Positions 24,878-33,661 of a stretch of 64,000 nt of DNA are shown here, piece after piece (positions within the stretch are counted from its first letter, which is position 1; the number at the start of each line of letters is the position of its first letter). The notes under the pieces are model-generated. The model did not search any database. It saw only the letters and a list, made by a program, of their open reading frames with translations, and was not told where the DNA came from. The translations under genes were made by a program, and so were the position numbers. Source of the stretch: an uncultured Pseudobutyrivibrio sp. Lineage in GTDB: Bacteria > Bacillota > Clostridia > Lachnospirales > Lachnospiraceae. Where the stretch lies: NCBI GenBank assembly GCA_900546435.1, contig URCQ01000011.1, positions 1-64,000 of the forward strand. The letters are read 5' to 3'.

Positions 24878-26314
24878 ATGTTAGTAAAAGTAAGTGTTGA
24901 AAATTTTAAATCTTTTGATAAAGCAACAGAGCTGACAATGATTTCCTCAAATAAAATACGAACAAATGCAAATCACAGGTTAAAGATAAAAAGTACCCAG
25001 TTATTAAAATATGCAGTCGTTTATGGAGCAAATGCATCTGGAAAGACCAATCTGGCATTGTTTTTTAAATTTTTTAAAGATAGTGTGTGCAATGGCATTC
25101 CGATAGAAGCTACACAGATGTTTTGCAAGAATCGACAGGAAAATAAAGAACGAGAAAGCAGTTTTGAAATGCAGATTACAGTAGGTGATAAATTCTATGC
25201 TTATGGTTTTTCAGCAATTTTAAGTAGGAGAAAAGTAACTGGAGAATGGTTATATGAATTATATCAGAATGGTTCAGCAAAATGTCTCTTTGAACGAGAG
25301 GGTAGCAAACGTCCGGTGTTACATGATGGCATTACTCTGACAAATACAGAAAAAAATAAATTTGAAACCTATGCAGATGATTTTGAAGGAAATGAGACAT
25401 CTTTGTTCCTTACAGAAATGAACCGTGGAAAAAAATATAGCACACGATCTAAATTATTGTTCTTCCGGGACGTATATGACTGGATTCAGAATCACATTTC
25501 GATTATTACACCGGATACACCATTGATTGATTTGGAATATTATTATGATGATAATTCATTGAAGCTGATTAACAAATTGATCAAAACATTTGATACGGGT
25601 ATCAGCCAGGTAAAAATCGAAGAAATTACATTGGATGAGCTATCGAATGTGATGCCAAAGCCAGTCTTTGAGAAGGTGATGCAGCATGTGAAAAATAGAA
25701 TAGAAAAGCAGGAAGAAGCATCATTCAGAATGACAATGAGATCGAAGGAAACCTTTTTCAATATTGAAGTTGATGGACATTCTGAACCAAAGGTTACAAC
25801 GATCCGTTTGCATCATAATAAGTCATTTTATGAGTTCGGTTTTGAAGAAGAGTCCGATGGAACAAGAAGATTATTTGACTTGATGGATATGCTGTTGAAT
25901 AAACGAGAAGATGTTCTTTATGTTGTGGATGAATTGGAACGAAGTTTACATCCGAAGCTGACAGAACGTTTTTTACAATTGTTTATGCAGTTACATGAAG
26001 AGCAGCGCATGCAGTTATTGTTCACAACACATGAATCATCTATTATGGATCAGGCGATATTCAGAAGGGATGAAATTTGGTTTGTAGAACGCAACGCAGA
26101 AAATGCAAGCTTAATCTATTCTTTGGATCGTTTCAAGGAGAGATACGATAAAGTTTTGAGCAAGGCATATCTGGAAGGCAGATATGGTGCGATACCGGTA
26201 TTTTCAACATTCGATTTTGCGCGGGCAACGAGTCAGACGGATGCGCTTGCACAGCCATCTGACGACTGCTATGACAGTGCGGAAAGTATTTCTGCACCGA
26301 GAGAGGAGGCGTAG
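24878..26314 (+). CDS. RloA/AbiLi-type AAA ATPase
   Basis: A 478-residue ABC/SMC-like ATPase of the AAA_15/AAA_21 group: N-terminal VSVENFKSFDKATELTMI, Walker A GANASGKTN (about 50-58), central insert with helices and the C-terminal signature/Walker B region EESDGTRRLFDLMDML...VLYVVDELERSLHPKLTERF with a switch His in LLFTTHESSIMD. With the RloB gene two bases downstream this matches RloA/RloB, equivalent to the lactococcal AbiLi/AbiLii pair, known from abortive-infection phage defence and often found beside restriction loci. It probably acts as the ATP-dependent sensor or clamp for the RloB nuclease. Confidence 0.85.
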   Translation: MLVKVSVENFKSFDKATELTMISSNKIRTNANHRLKIKSTQLLKYAVVYGANASGKTNLALFFKFFKDSVCNGIPIEATQMFCKNRQENKERESSFEMQITVGDKFYAYGFSAILSRRKVTGEWLYELYQNGSAKCLFEREGSKRPVLHDGITLTNTEKNKFETYADDFEGNETSLFLTEMNRGKKYSTRSKLLFFRDVYDWIQNHISIITPDTPLIDLEYYYDDNSLKLINKLIKTFDTGISQVKIEEITLDELSNVMPKPVFEKVMQHVKNRIEKQEEASFRMTMRSKETFFNIEVDGHSEPKVTTIRLHHNKSFYEFGFEEESDGTRRLFDLMDMLLNKREDVLYVVDELERSLHPKLTERFLQLFMQLHEEQRMQLLFTTHESSIMDQAIFRRDEIWFVERNAENASLIYSLDRFKERYDKVLSKAYLEGRYGAIPVFSTFDFARATSQTDALAQPSDDCYDSAESISAPREEA

Positions 26315-26316
26315 CC

Positions 26317-27018
26317 TTGGCTCCAGTAAGAAGTTACACGAATTGGAATAGCAGAATTACAGATGAAAAAGAGCAGATTGAACCTTATCGTAAATATTTT
26401 TTCATATGTGAGGGCGCCAATACCGAAACATGGTATTTTAAAAGGTTAATTGATATACGAAAAGAGTTAAATATTCATCCATTGATTGATATCCGTTTAC
26501 TTGAAAAAACAGAAGGAGACAGGGATATTTCATTCTCAAGACGTTTGATTGAATTTGCAGAAAAACAGAAAGAGAATTCGGAAATAGCATTTGATAAAGA
26601 ACGAGACAAGATGATAATTGTATTTGATGGAGACATTTTTGAAGAAAAAGTACTCGATTATGAAGAAGTGATAGCTGAAGGTGAAAAGAATAATATACTA
26701 GCGGTCAGCAATCCGGCATTTGAATTGTTCCTGCTGTTACATTATGAAAATTCATACGAAGATGATATTGAGCCAAATGCTGAACAGATTATCCAGAATG
26801 AAAAAGATGGACATCAGACATTTATTTATAAGTTGTTACTTGCTAGAACAGGAATCAATCCTAAGAAAAATTCTGCGATAGGAGAGTTGGCGAAAAATAT
26901 AGAGATTGCTATTGAGCAAGAAAAGAAAATTAATGAGGATATTCATCAATGCAGGGGTCAGATTACATGTAATATAGGCAGAATTATTGATGAAATTCGC
27001 AAGGATGATGGAGAGTAA
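26317..27018 (+). CDS. RloB/AbiLii family protein
   Basis: A 233-residue RloB-type protein. It keeps the acidic motifs of a TOPRIM-like core: FFICEGANTETWYF (the first Glu), the DGD of IIVFDGDIFEE and the family block AVSNPAFELFLLLHYENSY. Start is a TTG at 26317 placed seven bases after AGGAGG; no ATG is available in a suitable place. Coupled to RloA by a two-base gap, with a terminator following. By analogy with OLD-family nucleases, RloA and RloB together would form an ATPase plus nuclease split over two genes; that is inference. Confidence 0.82.
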   Translation: MAPVRSYTNWNSRITDEKEQIEPYRKYFFICEGANTETWYFKRLIDIRKELNIHPLIDIRLLEKTEGDRDISFSRRLIEFAEKQKENSEIAFDKERDKMIIVFDGDIFEEKVLDYEEVIAEGEKNNILAVSNPAFELFLLLHYENSYEDDIEPNAEQIIQNEKDGHQTFIYKLLLARTGINPKKNSAIGELAKNIEIAIEQEKKINEDIHQCRGQITCNIGRIIDEIRKDDGE

Positions 27019-27070
27019 ATGGTAATATTAAAAGAAATCGGATTGCTCCATCAATACTTTAATTACCGAA

Positions 27071-27104
27071 AAAGGAACAAATAGAACATTTGTTCCTTTT
27101 TTCA
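27071..27104 (+). terminator. Terminator after rloB
   Basis: Perfect stem AAAGGAACAAAT (27071-27082)/ATTTGTTCCTTT (27088-27099), loop AGAAC, T run after. Confidence 0.88.
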
Positions 27105-27110
27105 TGCATT

Positions 27111-27449
27111 TCTATATACATTCGGAAAATGTTTGCTATAATAATGAATGAAAAGGAACATGATAAAAGTGAAATCAGGAGTAGGATATGGATCATTTTG
27201 AATTACATTCTAAGTTTGAACCGACTGGCGATCAGCCGCAGGCAATCGAGGAACTGGTTACAGGATTTAAAGAGGGCAATCAGTGCCAGACACTTCTTGG
27301 TGTGACCGGTTCGGGTAAGACGTTTACAATGGCAAATGTAATACAACAACTGAATAAGCCGACGCTCATCATTGCGCACAACAAGACACTTGCAACGCAG
27401 TTGTATGGTGAATTCAAAGAGTTTTTCCCAAACAATGCGGTGGAATACT
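27111..27449 (+). repeat. Right copy of the uvrB promoter and 5' coding repeat
   Basis: Region matching 20925-20949 plus 21084-21384. It contains the intact promoter and the first 87 or so codons of the complete uvrB. The two copies bracket the whole defence island in direct orientation. Confidence 0.85.
27134..27142 (+). promoter_or_regulatory. Extended -10 promoter of uvrB
   Basis: TG at 27134-27135 and TATAAT at 27137-27142. The duplicate copy upstream of the uvrB fragment lacks this box. Confidence 0.65.
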
Positions 27450-29170
27450 TTGTCTCCTACTACGACTATTATCAGCCGGAGGCTTATGTGCCATCGACCG
27501 ATACGTATATTGCGAAAGACTCGTCGATCAATGACGAAATCGACAAGCTGCGTTTGTCAGCTACGGCGGCATTGACGGAACGAAAGGATGTAATCATTAT
27601 CTCTTCTGTTTCCTGTATTTATGGCATTGGTAGTCCGGATGATTACCAGAATATGATGGTTTCGCTTCGCCCGGGCGATGAAAAAGACCGGGATGAAGTC
27701 ATTCGCCAATTGGTGGATATGCAGTATATGCGCAATGATATGGATTTTACGCGAGGAACGTTTCGCGTGCGGGGGGATGTGCTGGAAATCATACCGGCAG
27801 ACACCTCGGATTATGCATATCGCGTCGAGTTTTTTGGAGATGAGATTGACCGCATCAGTGAGCTGGATGCATTGACGATGGAAGTGCGCTGTGAACTCAA
27901 CCATGTTGCGATTTTTCCGGCATCGCACTATGTTGTGCCACAGGAAAAAATCAACAAGGCGTGTCAGGAGATTGAAGAAGAGTTAGAAGAATGCGTCCGC
28001 TTTTTTAAGGGCGAAGATAAGCTGATTGAAGCACAGCGTATTGCGGAACGAACAAATTTTGATGTGGAGATGCTGCGTGAAACAGGATTTTGCAGTGGTA
28101 TTGAGAACTATTCTCGCCATTTGACAAACCAGTTGCCGGGAGAACCACCGCAATGTCTGTTAGATTATTTTAAAGATGATTTTCTGATTATTGTAGATGA
28201 GTCTCATATTACACTGCCGCAGGTGCGTGGCATGTACGCCGGTGACAGAGCACGTAAGACAACACTTGTCGATTATGGCTTTCGTCTGCCGTCAGCACTC
28301 GATAACCGTCCACTGAATTTTGGCGAATTTGAGTCAAAAATCGACCAGATTTTATTTGTTTCTGCTACACCGGCAGAGTACGAAGAAGAACATGAGATGT
28401 TGCGGGCAGAACAGGTGATTCGTCCGACGGGACTTTTGGATCCGGAAGTGGAAGTGCGCCCAATCGAAGGACAGATTGATGACTTGATTGGTGAGATTCG
28501 TAAGGAGACAGCGCAACATAATAAAGTGCTGATTACGACGCTGACAAAGCGTATGGCAGAAGATTTGACAGATTATATGGCGGAACTTGGCATCCGCGTA
28601 AAATATATGCACTCTGACATTGATACGATGGAACGAGCGGAAATTATACGAGATCTGCGTTTGGACGTGTTCGATGTGCTGGTGGGAATCAACCTGCTGC
28701 GAGAGGGACTGGATATTCCGGAGATTACACTGGTTGCCATTCTGGATGCGGATAAAGAAGGATTTCTTCGTTCAGAACGTTCACTGATTCAGACCATTGG
28801 ACGTGCGGCGCGTAATGCTTCCGGTCATGTTATCATGTATGCAGATAAGATTACGGATTCGATGCGCCTGGCGCTGGATGAGACATCACGCCGTAGGAAA
28901 ATCCAGCAGGCTTATAATGAAGCCCACGGCATTACACCAAAGACGATTGAAAAGTCTGTCCGTGACTTGATTCGTATATCTAAGGATGTGGCGAAGGAAG
29001 AAATGCAGTTTGAGCGTGATGCCGAAGAGATGACGCAGGAAGAACTGGAAAAACACATCAAAGAGATTAAGAAAAAGATGGAAAAAGCGGCAGCGGATCT
29101 GAACTTCGAGGCAGCAGCGGGGTATCGCGACCGTCTTATCGAACTGAAGAATATGCTGCGTGACATGTGA
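27188..29170 (+). CDS. uvrB: Excinuclease ABC subunit B
   Basis: Complete UvrB of 660 residues, the DNA damage-verifying helicase-like subunit of nucleotide excision repair. Walker A GVTGSGKT (about 39-46), the beta-hairpin YYDYYQPEAYVP that inserts between DNA strands, helicase motif DESH in IVDESHITLPQ, motif VI QTIGRAARN and a C-terminal UVR motif (LNFEAAAGYRDRLIELKNML) that binds UvrC. It is followed by uvrA 179 bases downstream. A truncated copy of its 5' end lies at 21119. Confidence 0.97.
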   Translation: MDHFELHSKFEPTGDQPQAIEELVTGFKEGNQCQTLLGVTGSGKTFTMANVIQQLNKPTLIIAHNKTLATQLYGEFKEFFPNNAVEYFVSYYDYYQPEAYVPSTDTYIAKDSSINDEIDKLRLSATAALTERKDVIIISSVSCIYGIGSPDDYQNMMVSLRPGDEKDRDEVIRQLVDMQYMRNDMDFTRGTFRVRGDVLEIIPADTSDYAYRVEFFGDEIDRISELDALTMEVRCELNHVAIFPASHYVVPQEKINKACQEIEEELEECVRFFKGEDKLIEAQRIAERTNFDVEMLRETGFCSGIENYSRHLTNQLPGEPPQCLLDYFKDDFLIIVDESHITLPQVRGMYAGDRARKTTLVDYGFRLPSALDNRPLNFGEFESKIDQILFVSATPAEYEEEHEMLRAEQVIRPTGLLDPEVEVRPIEGQIDDLIGEIRKETAQHNKVLITTLTKRMAEDLTDYMAELGIRVKYMHSDIDTMERAEIIRDLRLDVFDVLVGINLLREGLDIPEITLVAILDADKEGFLRSERSLIQTIGRAARNASGHVIMYADKITDSMRLALDETSRRRKIQQAYNEAHGITPKTIEKSVRDLIRISKDVAKEEMQFERDAEEMTQEELEKHIKEIKKKMEKAAADLNFEAAAGYRDRLIELKNMLRDM

Positions 29171-29189
29171 TTTATAGGATGAATTTTGC

Positions 29190-29340
29190 ATGAGAAAGCA
29201 TGTATGCGATAAACTACAGGTAATATGTATGATAGATGCTGCATGTTATAAGAAATAAGCTATATGTATGACAAATGATACATGCGATAAGCGATAAGTA
29301 ACGTGCATAAAAACATGCACAAGATACAACAAAATCGAGG
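29190..29340. repeat. Degenerate short repeats between uvrB and uvrA
   Basis: The spacer holds loosely repeated words: TATGATAGATG, TATGACAAATGATACATG, GCGATAAGCGATAAG, and GTGCATaaaaacATGCAC (a perfect 6-base palindromic pair near 29301-29318). No gene or clear promoter is visible. Confidence 0.35.
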
Positions 29341-29349
29341 TTTACAACT

Positions 29350-32187
29350 ATGAAAGACACTAGAAAATATATAAAAATCCGAGGGGCAAATGTACACAAC
29401 CTAAAAAATATCAGCCTGGACATTCCACGTGATTCCTTTACGGTGCTGACCGGTCTGAGCGGATCCGGCAAATCATCGCTGGCTTTTGATACGATTTTTG
29501 CGGAGGGACAAAGACGTTATATGGAGTCCTTGTCTTCGTATTCCCGCCAGTTTTTAGGCCAGATGGAAAAGCCGGATGTGGAAAAAATCGAAGGTTTGCC
29601 GCCGGCAATTTCAATCGACCAGAAATCGACCAATCACAACCCGCGTTCAACGGTGGGAACGGTGACGGAAATATATGATTATTTCCGTCTGCTCTATGCG
29701 CGCATCGGTGTGCCGCATTGTCCAAAATGCGGGCGCGAAATTCGCAAGCAGACCGTGGATCAGATGGTTGACCGTATTATGGCTTTGCCGGAACGTACCA
29801 AGATCCAGGTGCTGGCACCGGTGGTGCGTGGGCGAAAAGGAACGCATGAAAAATTGTTTGCCAAGGCGAAAAAGAGTGGCTATGTCCGCGTGATTGTGGA
29901 TGGCGATTTATACGATTTGTCAGAGGAAATCGTTCTTGAAAAGAATATCAAGCATAACATCGAAATTGTTGTTGATCGTCTTGTGGTAAAGGAAGGTATT
30001 GAAAAACGTCTGACGGATTCCATTGAAAACGTTCTGCATCTGACGTCAGGTCTGGTGGAAATCGATGTGATTGATGGAGAGAATTTTATGATGTCGGAGG
30101 GGTTTGCCTGTCCGGATTGTGGCATCAGTGTGGACGAGGTGGAACCGCGCAGTTTTTCTTTCAACAACCCATTTGGCGCCTGCCCGGAATGTTTTGGACT
30201 TGGCTTTAAGATGGAGTTTGATGAGGAACTCATGATTCCAGACAAGCGTCTTAGCTTTAACGAAGGCTGTGTGGCAGTCATGGGCTGGCAATCCGCTTCC
30301 GATAAAAAGAGCTTTACCCATGCGATTTTGGAAGCACTGTCAAAAGAATACGGATTCTCCTTAGATACGCCGTATAGGGATTTGCCGGAAGAAATCCGTC
30401 ACCAGTTTATTTATGGTTTTGACCGCACTGTTCCTGTGCATTATAAAGGCCAGCGTGGCGAAGGTGTTTATGATATCTGCTTTGAGGGCTTGATTGCAAA
30501 CGTCAACCGTCGTTATCGGGAGACACACTCCGAGACAATGAAAAAAGAATACGAAGAATATATGTACATCTGTAAGTGTCCGACATGTAAAGGCCAGCGT
30601 TTGAAACAGTCTTCTCTGGCAGTTACCGTTGCAGATAAAAATATATACGAGATGACGGAAATCCCGATTCGAGATTTGCAGGTCTTTTTGGAACAGATGC
30701 AGCTGAGTGACCAGCAGCTCAAAATCGGGCATCAGATTTTAAAAGAAATCCGTGGACGTGTGGGATTTTTGGTGGATGTCGGACTGGATTATTTGTCGTT
30801 GTCGCGCGCTACCGGTACACTTTCCGGTGGAGAGGCGCAGCGTATTCGTCTGGCAACACAGATTGGCTCCGGCTTGGTGGGCGTTGCCTATATTTTGGAC
30901 GAACCAAGTATCGGACTGCACCAGAAGGACAATGATAAGCTGCTGGCTTCGTTAAAGGGATTGCGTGACCTTGGAAACACTCTGATTGTGGTAGAACACG
31001 ATGAGGATACTATGCTTGCGGCAGATTGCCTGGTGGATATTGGCCCGGGCGCCGGCAAACATGGCGGCGAAGTGGTAGCGATTGGTACACCGCAGGAGGT
31101 AATGAAAAATCCGAATTCCATTACAGGCGCATACCTGAGTGGGAAAAAGGTGATTCCAGTGCCAAAGGAACGCCGTCAGCCGACCGGCTATCTGACCATC
31201 CGCGGTGCACGTGAAAATAACCTGAAAAATATCGATGTGCAGATTCCACTTGGGATTATGACCTGTATTACAGGGGTATCCGGTTCGGGAAAAAGTTCTC
31301 TGACAAATGAGATTTTGTATAAACGTCTGGCAAAAGAATTAAACCGTGCACACAAAGTGCCGGGCAAACATGACGACATCGAAGGGATCGAGCAACTAGA
31401 TAAAATTATCGATATTGACCAGTCGCCGATTGGACGAACACCGCGATCTAATCCGGCGACTTACACCGGCGTATTTGATATGATTCGTGATCTGTTTGCG
31501 TCGACAGCAGATGCAAAGGCGCGAGGCTACAGCAAAGGCCGTTTCAGCTTTAATGTAAAAGGTGGTCGATGTGAGGCATGCTCGGGCGACGGTATCATCA
31601 AAATTGAGATGCACTTTTTGCCGGATGTGTATGTACCTTGTGAGGTGTGCGGCGGGAAACGATATAACCGTGAGACACTCGAGGTAAAATACAAAGGAAA
31701 ATCCATCTATGATGTTTTGGATATGACAGTAGAGGAGGCACTGCATTTTTTCGAACATGTGCCATCTATTCATCGTAAAATACAGACACTTTATGATGTG
31801 GGATTGTCTTACGTGAAGCTGGGACAGCCATCGACGACACTTTCCGGTGGTGAGGCACAGCGTATCAAGCTTGCAACAGAGTTAAGCCGCAGAAGTACAG
31901 GGCGTACGATCTATGTTTTAGATGAACCTACAACCGGACTTCATTTTGACGATGTCAACAAACTGGTAACGATTCTGCGGAAATTATCCGAAGGCGGAAA
32001 TACGGTGGTTGTGATTGAACACAATCTTGATGTTATTAAGACGGCAGATTATATTATCGATATGGGACCAGATGGTGGTGATCGCGGAGGTACGGTAGTG
32101 GTGAGCGGAACACCGGAAGAGGTGGCAGCCCATCCGACATCATATACCGGTCAATATGTCAAACGTTATCTTGAGCAGGATACGTAG
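29350..32187 (+). CDS. uvrA: Excinuclease ABC subunit A
   Basis: UvrA of 945 residues, the damage-sensing ABC ATPase dimer of excision repair. It shows two ABC modules: P-loops GLSGSGKSS (about 35-43) and GVSGSGKSS (about 641-649), two LSGGEAQR signatures, and zinc modules CPKC...(first), CPDC/CPEC (second) and CEAC/CEVC (third). It is in line with uvrB and probably in the same regulon. The end is followed by a terminator. Confidence 0.97.
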   Translation: MKDTRKYIKIRGANVHNLKNISLDIPRDSFTVLTGLSGSGKSSLAFDTIFAEGQRRYMESLSSYSRQFLGQMEKPDVEKIEGLPPAISIDQKSTNHNPRSTVGTVTEIYDYFRLLYARIGVPHCPKCGREIRKQTVDQMVDRIMALPERTKIQVLAPVVRGRKGTHEKLFAKAKKSGYVRVIVDGDLYDLSEEIVLEKNIKHNIEIVVDRLVVKEGIEKRLTDSIENVLHLTSGLVEIDVIDGENFMMSEGFACPDCGISVDEVEPRSFSFNNPFGACPECFGLGFKMEFDEELMIPDKRLSFNEGCVAVMGWQSASDKKSFTHAILEALSKEYGFSLDTPYRDLPEEIRHQFIYGFDRTVPVHYKGQRGEGVYDICFEGLIANVNRRYRETHSETMKKEYEEYMYICKCPTCKGQRLKQSSLAVTVADKNIYEMTEIPIRDLQVFLEQMQLSDQQLKIGHQILKEIRGRVGFLVDVGLDYLSLSRATGTLSGGEAQRIRLATQIGSGLVGVAYILDEPSIGLHQKDNDKLLASLKGLRDLGNTLIVVEHDEDTMLAADCLVDIGPGAGKHGGEVVAIGTPQEVMKNPNSITGAYLSGKKVIPVPKERRQPTGYLTIRGARENNLKNIDVQIPLGIMTCITGVSGSGKSSLTNEILYKRLAKELNRAHKVPGKHDDIEGIEQLDKIIDIDQSPIGRTPRSNPATYTGVFDMIRDLFASTADAKARGYSKGRFSFNVKGGRCEACSGDGIIKIEMHFLPDVYVPCEVCGGKRYNRETLEVKYKGKSIYDVLDMTVEEALHFFEHVPSIHRKIQTLYDVGLSYVKLGQPSTTLSGGEAQRIKLATELSRRSTGRTIYVLDEPTTGLHFDDVNKLVTILRKLSEGGNTVVVIEHNLDVIKTADYIIDMGPDGGDRGGTVVVSGTPEEVAAHPTSYTGQYVKRYLEQDT

Positions 32188-32191
32188 GAGA

Positions 32192-32277
32192 TAATTACAG
32201 CAGGATAGCTAGAAGATAATTACAACAGAAGAACCAGAGAATATCGAGATACAATAAGAATCGAGATACAATAAGAA
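32192..32277. repeat. Two pairs of direct repeats after uvrA
   Basis: GATAATTACA plus R-CAG appears twice (about 32191 and 32214) and TCGAGATACAATAAGAA appears twice in tandem (about 32244-32275). They lie just upstream of the terminator. Confidence 0.6.
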
Positions 32278-32279
32278 AA

Positions 32280-32310
32280 GGAATCGCGAAAGCGATTCCT
32301 TAATTTTTTG
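32280..32310 (+). terminator. Rho-independent terminator after uvrA
   Basis: GGAATCGC (32280-32287), GAAA tetraloop, GCGATTCC (32292-32299), then TTAATTTTTT. Confidence 0.9.
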
Positions 32311-32316
32311 GGGAGT

Positions 32317-32341
32317 GCTCCAGAAGCTAGGCTCCTGGAGC
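32317..32341 (+). promoter_or_regulatory. Hairpin masking a ribosome binding site
   Basis: GCTCCAG (32317-32323)/CTGGAGC (32335-32341), 11-base loop. The GGAG at 32337-32340, seven bases before the ATG at 32348, lies inside the right arm. Confidence 0.45.
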
Positions 32342-32347
32342 TGAGTT

Positions 32348-32425
32348 ATGAAAAATATATTAGCACTATTTGCTAGTACGGTAATTATACTACCCAAGAA
32401 ATGTGTCCATTATGTGAAGAAATAA
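32348..32425 (+). CDS. Possible 25-residue membrane peptide
   Basis: A short frame of 25 codons: MKNILALFASTVIIL followed by a basic tail with PKK, a Cys and a final KK. It has one hydrophobic segment and a positive C-terminus, like small membrane peptides. GGAG is seven bases upstream but sits in the hairpin at 32317-32341, so translation might be conditional. It lies between the uvrA terminator and the mbl promoter, with no clear promoter of its own. It could also be chance. Confidence 0.3.
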   Translation: MKNILALFASTVIILPKKCVHYVKK

Positions 32426-32483
32426 TAAAAATTTTAAAAAATCAAAAAAAGAATTATTTAAGAATATCTTCAGAAAAAATCCA

Positions 32484-32511
32484 TTGAAAAATGGTAACAT
32501 TTGTATATAAT
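32484..32511 (+). promoter_or_regulatory. Sigma-A promoter of mbl
   Basis: TTGAAA at 32484-32489, 16-base spacer, TATAAT at 32506-32511; 75 bases before the start codon. Confidence 0.75.
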
Positions 32512-32586
32512 TGAAATTAGAATGCAAAACTATCATTAGGTGGACTAGGTTCACGTTTCATATACAAAACTGAAAGGAGAAACATT

Positions 32587-33582
32587 ATGGTTTCAAGTGA
32601 TATCGGAATTGATTTGGGTACAGCCAGCATTTTGGTGTACGTTAGAGGAAAAGGTGTTGTATTAAAAGAGCCATCTGTTGTGGCTTTTGATCGTGATACC
32701 AACAAAATTAAAGCAATTGGTGAAGAAGCACGTCTGATGTTAGGAAGAACACCGGGCAACATTGTTGCGGTACGTCCACTACGTCAGGGTGTTATTTCTG
32801 ATTATACAGTAACAGAAAAGATGATTAAGTATTTTATCCAGAAAGCAATGGGTAAGAAGAGCTATCGTAAGCCACGTATCAGTGTTTGTATCCCAAGTGG
32901 AGCAACCGAAGTGGAGAAGAGAGCAGTAGAAGATGCTACGTATGCAGCAGGCGCACGCGAGGTTTCTATTATTGAGGAGCCAATTGCAGCAGCAATTGGT
33001 GCAGGCATCGATATTTCCAGACCATGCGGTAATATGATTGTAGATATTGGTGGTGGTACAGCGGATATTGCCGTGATTTCTTTGGGCGGTTCTGTTGTCA
33101 GCACGTCAATTAAGATTGCCGGAGATGATTTTGACGAGGCAATCGTTCGTTATATGCGTAAAAAACACAACCTGTTGATTGGTGAGCGTACAGCAGAAGA
33201 TATCAAGATTAAGATTGGTACCTGCTATCCACTTCCAACACCGGAGACGATGGATGTCAGAGGACGTAACCTGGTTACCGGACTTCCAAAGACCATCGAA
33301 GTTTCTTCCGAAGAGACAGAAGAAGCATTGCGCGAGCCTACCTTACAGATTGTTGAGGCGATTCACTCTGTACTTGAGAAGACACCACCAGAGTTGGCAG
33401 CTGATGTTGCTGACCGTGGCATTGTTTTAACTGGTGGTGGTTCATTGCTTCGTGGATTAGAAGAATTGATTGAAGAGCGTACAGGTATTAATACGATGAC
33501 AGCAGAAGAAGCAACGACTTGCGTTGCAATCGGAACTGGTAAATTCGTAGAGTTCCTTTCAGGAGATCGCTCTGAAGACTAA
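32587..33582 (+). CDS. mbl: MreB/Mbl family rod-shape actin homologue
   Basis: A 331-residue bacterial actin that guides side-wall peptidoglycan synthesis under the membrane. Phosphate loops are clear: GIDLGTASILVYV (phosphate 1), VDIGGGTADIAVISLGG (phosphate 2) and the adenosine motif LTGGGSLLRGL. It lacks mreC/mreD neighbours and is followed by two flagellar genes, the order mbl-flhO-flhP known in Bacillus, so the Mbl paralogue name fits better than MreB. AGGAGA precedes the ATG. Confidence 0.92.
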   Translation: MVSSDIGIDLGTASILVYVRGKGVVLKEPSVVAFDRDTNKIKAIGEEARLMLGRTPGNIVAVRPLRQGVISDYTVTEKMIKYFIQKAMGKKSYRKPRISVCIPSGATEVEKRAVEDATYAAGAREVSIIEEPIAAAIGAGIDISRPCGNMIVDIGGGTADIAVISLGGSVVSTSIKIAGDDFDEAIVRYMRKKHNLLIGERTAEDIKIKIGTCYPLPTPETMDVRGRNLVTGLPKTIEVSSEETEEALREPTLQIVEAIHSVLEKTPPELAADVADRGIVLTGGGSLLRGLEELIEERTGINTMTAEEATTCVAIGTGKFVEFLSGDRSED

Positions 33583-33661
33583 TTTTTTGTTAAATATCAG
33601 ACAGAATCATCCGATATATAGATAGAAGTCATTATCTTATATCGATTGCTTAGGAGGAATT

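Noticed and set aside
21119..27449. Classical phage-type attachment sites at the uvrB repeats
   Set aside because: The repeats are hundreds of bases long and diverged, and no integrase gene lies in the island, so a standard att pair is not supported.
30361..30732. 123-codon minus-strand frame opposite uvrA
   Set aside because: It is the antisense shadow of a highly conserved gene, with no ribosome binding site or recognisable motif.
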